Positions 5,090 through 9,532 of a stretch of 9,532 nt of DNA are shown here, piece after piece (within the stretch, counting starts at the first letter, position 1; each line of letters starts with the position of its first letter). A program made the position numbers and the translations under genes. The stretch comes from Stenotrophomonas maltophilia (GTDB lineage: Bacteria > Pseudomonadota > Gammaproteobacteria > Xanthomonadales > Xanthomonadaceae), in the NCBI GenBank assembly GCA_002435595.1, contig DJBL01000117.1, forward strand, positions 4,928-14,459, in the 5' to 3' direction. Under the pieces are notes generated by a model that did no database searches, was not told the origin of the DNA, and was given only the letters and a program-made list of their open reading frames with translations.

Positions 5090-5542
5090 TCAGCGCAGCG
5101 CCATCGAGCGTTCCATATGCACCGCATCCAGGCCGGGGCCGTGACCATCGGGCACGATCCCGGTCACCCCGAAGCCGTGCGCGGCGTAGAAATCCCGGGT
5201 GTGCTGGCTGGTGCTCAGAGTCAGGCGGTGCACCCCAAGCGCGTGCGCACGTTCCACCCGCGCCTGCGCCAGGGCATTGCCCAGGCCCTGGCGGTGCAGC
5301 GTCCTGTCGACCATGCCCCAGCAGAAGGCCGCGGTGTCCGCGTCGACCCGCATCAGGCCGCCGCACGCGACGACCCGGCCATGGCGCTCGATGACGAGAT
5401 AGTCGCTCTCACGCTCGGAGTGCAGCAGGTAGCGGTAAAAGTCCGCGCGTTCGTGGGCGCCGAAGTAGCGCGGCACGTTGCTGTCGAACAGGGCCAGGCA
5501 AGCGCTGGCATCGGTGGGATTGAACGTGCGCAGGAGTGTCAT
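5090..5542 (-). CDS. GNAT family N-acetyltransferase
   Basis: 150 residues, one complete GNAT domain. It transfers acetyl from acetyl-CoA to an amine of an unknown substrate; cytoplasmic. Motif A is strand FCWGMVDRTL (73-82) followed by the CoA pyrophosphate loop H-R-Q-G-L-G-N-A (83-90, consensus Q/R-x-x-G-x-G/A). Motif B is RLTLSTSQHTRDFYAAHGF (106-124), where Tyr119 is the usual general-acid position. The N-terminal region, with ACLALFDSNVPRYF and DFYRYLLHSE, forms the substrate side. The frame runs another 58 codons upstream, but that part has no GNAT character and crosses into the RHS remnant, so I chose ATG 5542, just before the first conserved strand. No good SD is seen. A 15-base palindrome lies 22 bases upstream. 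It converges on gdx. Confidence 0.9.
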   Translation of the reverse strand: MTLLRTFNPTDASACLALFDSNVPRYFGAHERADFYRYLLHSERESDYLVIERHGRVVACGGLMRVDADTAAFCWGMVDRTLHRQGLGNALAQARVERAHALGVHRLTLSTSQHTRDFYAAHGFGVTGIVPDGHGPGLDAVHMERSMALR

Positions 5543-5563
5543 GAGGTCATGTGGCGGGGGAAG

Positions 5564-5578
5564 GGCGTCAATGACGCC
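5564..5578. promoter_or_regulatory. 15-base palindrome upstream of the GNAT gene
   Basis: GGCGTCA-A-TGACGCC is a perfect 7+7 palindrome with one central base, 22 to 36 bases before the GNAT start. The arm sequence and position fit a dimeric repressor operator. No -10/-35 pair is readable around it, and no cognate regulator gene is in the window. Confidence 0.4.
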
Positions 5579-5644
5579 GGAGAACCGGGAGGGCAACTGC
5601 CGGGGCGGGGCGAATGCGTCGGAGCATGCGCGCCTCCCCAGGCC

Positions 5645-6776
5645 ATGCCGGGCAACAGGACGTCGATTACCACCTCGACCGGGACGGCTGACTATATCTA
5701 TCCTGCCAATAGCCATCGCTTGACGTCAGTTGATGGAGAGGCGCGCAGCTACGATGCTGCTGGGAATACCACGAGCGTTGGCAGCCGGGCTTTCAGCTAC
5801 AACGATGCCAATGGCGTGCACCGCGTGAAAAGGAGGTCTGTGCTGGTTGAAAGCTACGGCTACAATCACCGACGGGAGCGGGTCCTGCGCATTCCAGTCG
5901 CGGGTGAATTGCAAATCACGCTCTATGACGAAGCCGGGCAATGGATTGGCAACTATGGCGGCGACGGGCAGGCCCAGCAGCAGGCGATATGGCTCGATAA
6001 CTACCCGATTGCAGTCATGAACGCGCCGAGTGCAGGTGTTCCGGATCTGGCTTATATCCAGCCTGATCACCTGGGAACACCGCGCGTGGTGATTGACCCG
6101 CTGTGGGATGTTGCGATCTGGAATTGGAGCAGCCAGACCGAGGCATTCGGCAACCGGGGGCCGGCAAATGACCCCGATGGTGATGGCGCGGTCTTTGATC
6201 TATCGCTGCGGTTCCCAGGGCAGCAGGCCACGGCTGCCAGCGGCCTGCTCTATGACTATAAGCGGGAGTACGACCCTGTAGGCTGGTAGATACTCCCAGA
6301 GTGATCCGATTGGTTTGATGGGTGGGGTGAGCACCTTTTGCTACGTGGGTGGCAACCCGATAAGCCTGATTGACCCGCTTGGTATGGCGGGTAAGCCGGT
6401 TGATCTTGGTGATGGATTTGTAGGTCGCGTGGATGCGTTCAACTATCAAGGCAGTGCATCTTTCGAAATCCATGTCTACGACCGGCGCGGTAATGAAGTC
6501 GGCGTTTACGGGCGGGAGGGATGGATCGATAAGCACGGCTTCAAGGGCTCCCCTGTGAGTGTGCCTGGCGGCGTGGGGGAGCGTTGTGCATCTGTCGCAG
6601 CTGACTGTTCGAGCAGGATGAGTGGGCATCTTGACAGGGCTACGAAGCGATCTTCGAAAATGAAATCAGTGCTACGTGGCTGGCCTTTGATCGGTCCGCT
6701 GATTGAAATGACCCAGCCCAGTCCTAAGAGGGTTTGCGATAGCATTCCCGACTATTCAGGTTGTGAGGACATGTGA
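5645..6776 (+). pseudogene. RHS-repeat polymorphic toxin, 5'-truncated and frameshifted
   Basis: Remnant of a large RHS toxin, a secreted protein whose YD/RHS repeats form a cocoon around a C-terminal toxin. The first part (5645-6289) reads GNRTSITTSTGTADY, then ANSHRLTSVDG, SYDAAGNTTSVGSRAFSYND, and the hallmark YIQPDHLGTPRVV (137-149 counted from ATG 5645). It stops at TAG 6287. In the +1 frame, homology continues without a gap: after DPV come AGRYSQSDPIGL-type residues, then YVGGNPISLIDPLG, the conserved end of the core. One extra G at 6281/6282 explains the break, since removing it restores D-P-V-A-G-R-Y-S-Q-S-D-P-I-G-L. Upstream of 5640 no RHS sequence remains, so more than 1,000 N-terminal residues, including any secretion signal, are missing. 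The patch is less GC-rich than its neighbours. Confidence 0.87.
6384..6776 (+). other. RHS C-terminal toxin tip, class not recognised
   Basis: 130 residues after the DPLG that ends the RHS core. Within it, GRVDAFNYQGSASFEIHVYD leads to G-N-E-V-G-V-Y-G, then G-W-I-D-K-H-G (46-52), and a Cys-containing second half (Cys68, Cys75, Cys118, Cys127) ending at TGA 6774-6776. The tip itself has no internal stop. The His/Asp/Lys positions in E-I-H-V-Y-D and W-I-D-K-H-G could be catalytic, as in metal-dependent nuclease or phosphodiesterase toxins, but that is only a guess. A hydrophobic stretch, LRGWPLIGPLIEM (97-109), lies late in the tip. Base composition is lower in GC than the core genes, as usual for exchanged tips. 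Confidence 0.7.
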
Positions 6777-7243
6777 GCAAATTTGAAAAGATCTACCATG
6801 ATGGGTTCGCTTGGAACCTCACGGACTACTTTGAATATATAAAGATCGTGGCTGATGAAATGCCACCGTCCTTGCGGGATTTTGCCGGAGACATCGAGAG
6901 CTACTGCCTTCATGGGAACAAGACCTTGCATGATGCAAGGGTCTTGTCCGTAGTTGTGTCAAAGAGCTATGGCGCTCTATTCACCAACGGTAGGACCTCG
7001 ATAGAGGTGAGCCTTATAGATCAGCGTTTTGAAGGGAAGACGACGCTGAGTTATGGAGGGGTCTCCAGTTTCATGTTCAGCGATCCTGATATCCAGACGC
7101 ATGGTCATGCGGATATCCTTCTTCATGAGTTCACGATTGTCCGTCCTGGTGTTTTCAAGCACCACATCGTTTTAGATCACGGCGGTGAGATTCATATTGA
7201 GTTCGAAGATTTTTTGCACGAATGGAATCAGCTGTCGTCGTGA
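6773..7243 (+). CDS. Putative immunity protein of the RHS toxin tip
   Basis: 156 residues, soluble, acidic, without signal peptide. It starts with GTG 6773, overlapping the toxin stop in the sequence GTGA; GAGG at 6765-6768 gives a good SD 4 bases away. This 4-base overlap directly after an RHS tip is the standard place for the cognate immunity gene. Features: an N-terminal helix with WNLTDYFEYIKIVADEM (14-30), then LHDARVLSVVV (52-62), beta-strands with SIEVSLIDQRF and FMFSDPDI, H-G-H-A-D-I-L-L-H-E-F (110-120) and a C-terminal strand pair HHIVLDHGGEIHIEFEDF (130-147). I recall similar 'L-H-D-A ... H-E-F ... H-H-I ... I-E-F-x-D-F' proteins next to RHS loci but cannot name the family. The gene is intact and AT-richer than the core genes, though the toxin in front is broken, so it may now act as an orphan immunity gene. 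Confidence 0.8.
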   Translation: MSKFEKIYHDGFAWNLTDYFEYIKIVADEMPPSLRDFAGDIESYCLHGNKTLHDARVLSVVVSKSYGALFTNGRTSIEVSLIDQRFEGKTTLSYGGVSSFMFSDPDIQTHGHADILLHEFTIVRPGVFKHHIVLDHGGEIHIEFEDFLHEWNQLSS

Positions 7244-7290
7244 GCATCTGCGAACTGGTTGTAACCCCCGCATGGATGTTGATGAAGCAG

Positions 7291-7312
7291 GCCCCGCCAG
7301 AGACGGCGGGGC
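7291..7312. terminator. Strong GC stem-loop after the immunity gene
   Basis: GCCCCGCC (7291-7298) pairs perfectly with GGCGGGGC (7305-7312) around the loop AGAGAC. It lies 48 bases after the immunity-gene stop and also downstream of the minus-strand relic, so it could end both. No long T-run follows on either strand, which makes it an imperfect intrinsic terminator. Confidence 0.6.
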
Positions 7313-7524
7313 GTTCGCCTGCCCGCTAATGCAGACGCTGATGCCCTCGCGTTTCAAGACTCGGTGGTTTGCTGGTGAGCGTTGAGGGGACACTTCTTTT
7401 GCGCTGAAAGCGGCACAGGCGTTCGAAGCCTGGTCCTTGTCAGCGTGGACCGGGACGGTGTGCAGGCTGACAGCGGTCTTGACCCGCTGGTGCTCGCGCT
7501 TGTCGGAGATCTGGATGCATATGA

Positions 7525-7752
7525 AGCGACGCCCTCCGCCGTGATGGGCTGGCCTTTGGTTGCGCTCTCTGCGGCGGAGCCGGCACCGCCCGCCACCGCC
7601 TTGACCACAGTCTGTATTGCAACCGCACGCCCTACCGAAATCGTGCCGGAACCGACTGCAGCAACGGCCAGTCCACCAGCGCCTCCGAAGACAGAGCCAA
7701 CGGCGGCGGCAATGCCAACCTCCACTTTGTCGATTGGCTTACCCGGATTCAT
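7525..7752 (-). pseudogene. Gly/Ala-rich relic, possibly an RHS tip linker
   Basis: Read on the minus strand from ATG 7752: NPGKPIDKVEVGIAAAVGS, then a Gly/Ala-rich amphipathic run with GGAGGLAVAAVGSGTISVGRAV, then QTVVKAVAGGAGSAAES and a segment ending KGQPITAEGV. After about 76 residues the frame becomes Ser/Arg/Thr low-complexity and runs to 7354, while a more protein-like continuation appears in another frame (KREHQRVKTAVSLHTVPVHA, then antisense to the end of the immunity gene). Such Gly/Ala segments with I-D-K-V-E, I-S-V-G-R-A-V and G-x-P-I-T-x-x-G occur between the RHS core and the toxin domain, so a broken second tip in reverse orientation is my best reading. A small hydrophobic peptide gene is the alternative. 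No SD is seen. Confidence 0.45.
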
Positions 7753-8057
7753 GGCTTCTGCACCGCGATGTCTCTCTTGCGACTGCCGTGAGCGGCACTC
7801 ATACGCGCTGGTCGCGCTGCAGAACGGCCGGCAATCAACGGATTGACGACGTATGGGGCTACATGCGAACCAGAAAGCGCATTAAATCAGTGGCTTAGTT
7901 CGCAACTTGGCGGGGAGCGGGGGGCGGGTGCGTCCTCCCCCCGGCCCTTGCGCGCGGTGGGCTGCAGGGCCAGCCTTCGGCTGTCCGGATCCACTCCTGC
8001 AGATCCGTCCAACCCCGGCGGGGCTGCTCATCTGCCGCTTTCCCCGGCACACAAATA
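7753..8057. other. Gene-free segment before the tRNA terminator
   Basis: I see no supported gene. On the minus strand a 16-codon frame ends in TGA overlapping the relic's ATG, but it has no family character. A run of six G (7919-7924) faces six C (7937-7942) and could form a hairpin. The rest is GC-rich with a few AT patches (about 7880-7900) and no readable promoter. It is the right edge of the accessory patch. Confidence 0.4.
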
Positions 8058-8086
8058 AAAAGGGCCACCCGATGGGCAGCCCTTTT
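8058..8086 (-). terminator. Intrinsic terminator of tRNA-Ser
   Basis: On the minus strand the stem AAAAGGGC / GCCCTTTT (8086-8079 with 8065-8058) encloses a 13-base loop in which more pairs can form, and T residues continue (8061-8057). It starts 9 bases after the tRNA CCA end. The A-tract on the other arm makes it potentially two-way. Confidence 0.85.
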
Positions 8087-8094
8087 CATGTGTG

Positions 8095-8187
8095 TGGCGG
8101 AGAGAGGGGGATTCGAACCCCCGAAGCGCGGTTTAGACGCTTACACACTTTCCAGGCGTGCTCCTTCAACCGCTCGGACACCTCTCC
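8095..8187 (-). tRNA. tRNA-Ser (anticodon GGA)
   Basis: 93 nt including an encoded CCA (complement of 8095-8097). The acceptor stem GGAGAGG pairs with TCTCTCC, with discriminator G73 as required for serine. The anticodon stem CACGC/GTGTG carries the loop CTGGAAA; anticodon GGA at 8153-8151 reads UCC and UCU. The long variable arm typical of serine tRNAs (AAGCG/CGCTT) precedes the T arm GGGGG-TTCGAAT-CCCCC. All elements are intact. It has its own promoter and terminator and is divergent from dnaX. Confidence 0.98.
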
Positions 8188-8221
8188 GGACCTGCTGCGA
8201 TAACCCGCTGCAGGGGCGCAG

Positions 8222-8250
8222 ATTCTAGCGGGGGAATTCCAATCGCACAA
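8222..8250 (-). promoter_or_regulatory. Promoter of tRNA-Ser
   Basis: On the minus strand, -35 TTGTGC (8250-8245) and -10 TAGAAT (8227-8222) are separated by exactly 17 bases. The start would be near 8215, about 28 bases before the mature tRNA 5' end, leaving a short leader for RNase P. The following leader is GC-rich (GCGCCCC), in the place of a stringent discriminator, though this is not exactly positioned. Confidence 0.75.
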
Positions 8251-8323
8251 GCGGTACGAACCGGAGGGCAGGGGGGCTGGACAGGCGTGGCACAATGGAC
8301 GTCCCGATGAAGACGGTGGCCTG

Positions 8324-9532
8324 ATGTCCTATCTCGTCCTTGCCCGCAAGTGGCGTCCGAAGCGTTTTGCCGAGCTGGTGGGCCAGGAACACGTGGTCCG
8401 TGCGCTCAGCAATGCGCTGGACAGCGGCCGGGTGCACCATGCGTTCCTGTTTACCGGCACCCGCGGGGTGGGCAAGACCACCATCGCGCGCATTTTCGCC
8501 AAGTCGCTGAATTGCGAGCAGGGCACCAGCGCCGACCCGTGCGGCCAGTGCCCGGCCTGCCTGGACATCGACGCCGGGCGCTACATCGACCTGCTCGAGA
8601 TCGACGCCGCCTCCAATACCGGCGTGGACGATGTCCGCGAGGTGATCGAGAACGCCCAGTACATGCCCTCGCGCGGCAAGTACAAGGTCTACCTGATCGA
8701 CGAAGTGCACATGCTGTCCAAGGCGGCGTTCAACGCGCTGCTGAAGACGCTGGAAGAGCCGCCGGAACACGTGAAGTTCCTGCTGGCCACCACCGACCCG
8801 CAGAAGCTGCCGGTGACGGTGCTGTCGCGCTGCCTGCAGTTCAACCTGAAGCGGCTGGACGAGGACCAGATCCAGGGCCAGATGACCCGGATCCTGGCCG
8901 CTGAAGAGATCGAGTCGGACCCGACCGCGATCGTGCAGCTGGCCAAGGCCGCCGATGGCAGCCTGCGCGACGGCCTGTCGCTGCTCGACCAGGCCATCGC
9001 CTATGCCGGCGGCGCGCTGCGTGAAGACGTGGTGCGCACCATGCTGGGCACGGTCGACCGCACCCAGGTGGCGGCCATGCTGGAGGCCCTGGCCGATGGC
9101 GACGGGGTGCGCCTGCTGCAGGTGGTGGCCGCGCTGGCTGAATTCTCGCCGGACTGGAGTGGCGTGCTCGAGGCGCTGGCCGAAGCCCTGCACCGCATCC
9201 AGGTGCAGCAACTGGTTCCCGGCGCCGCGGCCGATGGCGAAGGCATCGACGCCGCCGCCTTCGCCCAGCGCCTGCGCCCGGAAGTGGTGCAGCTCTGGTA
9301 CCAGATGGCGCTGAGCGGCCGTCGCGACCTGTACCTGGCGCCCAGCCCGCGGGCCGGCTTTGAAATGGCCGTGCTGCGCATGCTGGCGTTCCGTCCGGCG
9401 GCCGCGGTGCCGCCGGTGCCGCGTGATCCGGGCACCGGCACCGAAGTGAACAGCGGAGCGGGCAGCAGTGCCCAGGGCAGTGGCCTGGCCGCTGCCCCGG
9501 CGCAGGTGGCCGTCCCCGCTGCGGCCGTGGTG
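8324..9532 (+). CDS. dnaX: DNA polymerase III subunits gamma and tau (N-terminal part)
   Basis: 403 codons, open at the window end; the full protein is usually about 550-650 residues. It is the ATPase of the clamp loader that opens the beta clamp and, as tau, links the polymerase cores to the DnaB helicase. Seen in order: start MSYLVLARKWRPKRFAELVG (1-20), the family's usual N-terminus; Walker A GTRGVGKT at 45-52; zinc module Cys64, Cys73, Cys76, Cys79; Walker B LIDEVH at 124-129; KTLEEPPEHVKFLLATTD (141-158); SRC motif with the arginine finger at 168-170 (Arg169); sensor 2 GSLRDGLSLLDQ at 212-223. Domain III follows to about 375, then a Pro/Ala/Gly/Ser linker begins before the tau-specific domains. 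Any gamma-producing frameshift site would be beyond the window. No strong SD. It is divergent from tRNA-Ser, sharing a 136-base control region in which I cannot read a clear dnaX promoter. Confidence 0.98.
   Translation, partial: MSYLVLARKWRPKRFAELVGQEHVVRALSNALDSGRVHHAFLFTGTRGVGKTTIARIFAKSLNCEQGTSADPCGQCPACLDIDAGRYIDLLEIDAASNTGVDDVREVIENAQYMPSRGKYKVYLIDEVHMLSKAAFNALLKTLEEPPEHVKFLLATTDPQKLPVTVLSRCLQFNLKRLDEDQIQGQMTRILAAEEIESDPTAIVQLAKAADGSLRDGLSLLDQAIAYAGGALREDVVRTMLGTVDRTQVAAMLEALADGDGVRLLQVVAALAEFSPDWSGVLEALAEALHRIQVQQLVPGAAADGEGIDAAAFAQRLRPEVVQLWYQMALSGRRDLYLAPSPRAGFEMAVLRMLAFRPAAAVPPVPRDPGTGTEVNSGAGSSAQGSGLAAAPAQVAVPAAAVV

Noticed and set aside
5045..5644. Upstream extension of the RHS frame
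   Set aside because: It runs antisense through the GNAT gene and has no RHS features; the frame is open by chance and the fusion is not a real protein.
8288..8304. TGGCAC resembling a sigma-54 -24 element before dnaX
   Set aside because: There is no TTGC-type -12 element at the required spacing.
8225..9211. 328-codon open frame on the minus strand
   Set aside because: Antisense to dnaX, which is unmistakable; the product is a His/Gln/Val-rich shadow.
1..9532. CRISPR array, restriction-modification or other defence system, transposase or integrase
   Set aside because: No regularly spaced direct repeats and no protein with the motifs of these systems are visible; the only conflict-type system is the RHS remnant with its partner gene.

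Overview
The window is high-GC gammaproteobacterial chromosome, most like Stenotrophomonas or a close Xanthomonadaceae relative. The evidence is very GC-biased codon use, a DUF6165 / GT9 glycosyltransferase / Kdo-kinase cluster typical of that family, and several short GTAG-headed stem-loops that look like the SMAG class of REP elements described in Stenotrophomonas maltophilia. The genus is an inference from reading, not from a search.

Layout. Positions 1-340 hold no supported gene but carry stacked inverted repeats. 359-3772 is an envelope/LPS-flavoured block: a DUF6165 protein (+), a convergent family-9 heptosyltransferase-like enzyme (-), and, divergent from it, the Kdo kinase kdkA, which is tightly coupled to an RNase Z-like metallo-beta-lactamase-fold hydrolase and a DUF4440 (NTF2-like) protein. 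The last gene ends inside a REP stem-loop. 3864-4498 holds the small SRP RNA gene ffs (-) and an unrecognised conserved-looking protein (-). 4568-5035 is a guanidine unit: an extended -10 promoter, a guanidine-II (mini-ykkC) riboswitch with two ACGR-loop hairpins and an SD-sequestering alternative stem, and the guanidinium exporter gdx/sugE. 5090-5542 is a GNAT acetyltransferase (-).

5645-7850 is an accessory patch with visibly lower GC. It contains the C-terminal part of an RHS polymorphic toxin, cut at its 5' end and broken by one frameshift just before the conserved end of the core. It then carries a 130-residue toxin tip I cannot assign to a class and a gene overlapping it by 4 bases that is the likely immunity gene. 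A Gly/Ala-rich relic lies on the opposite strand. 8058-8250 is a complete tRNA-Ser(GGA) gene (-) with promoter and terminator. 8324 to the end is the N-terminal 403 codons of dnaX (DNA polymerase III gamma/tau).

How it works together: kdkA and the GT9 enzyme fit LPS inner-core assembly. The gdx unit is a self-contained guanidine-sensing detoxification module. ffs, tRNA-Ser and dnaX are core genes that are neighbours in other bacteria too; here the gdx, GNAT and RHS material sits between ffs and tRNA-Ser/dnaX, which suggests an accumulation site. The strongest candidates for something undescribed are the RHS toxin tip with its paired gene. The best-supported regulatory element is the guanidine-II riboswitch.
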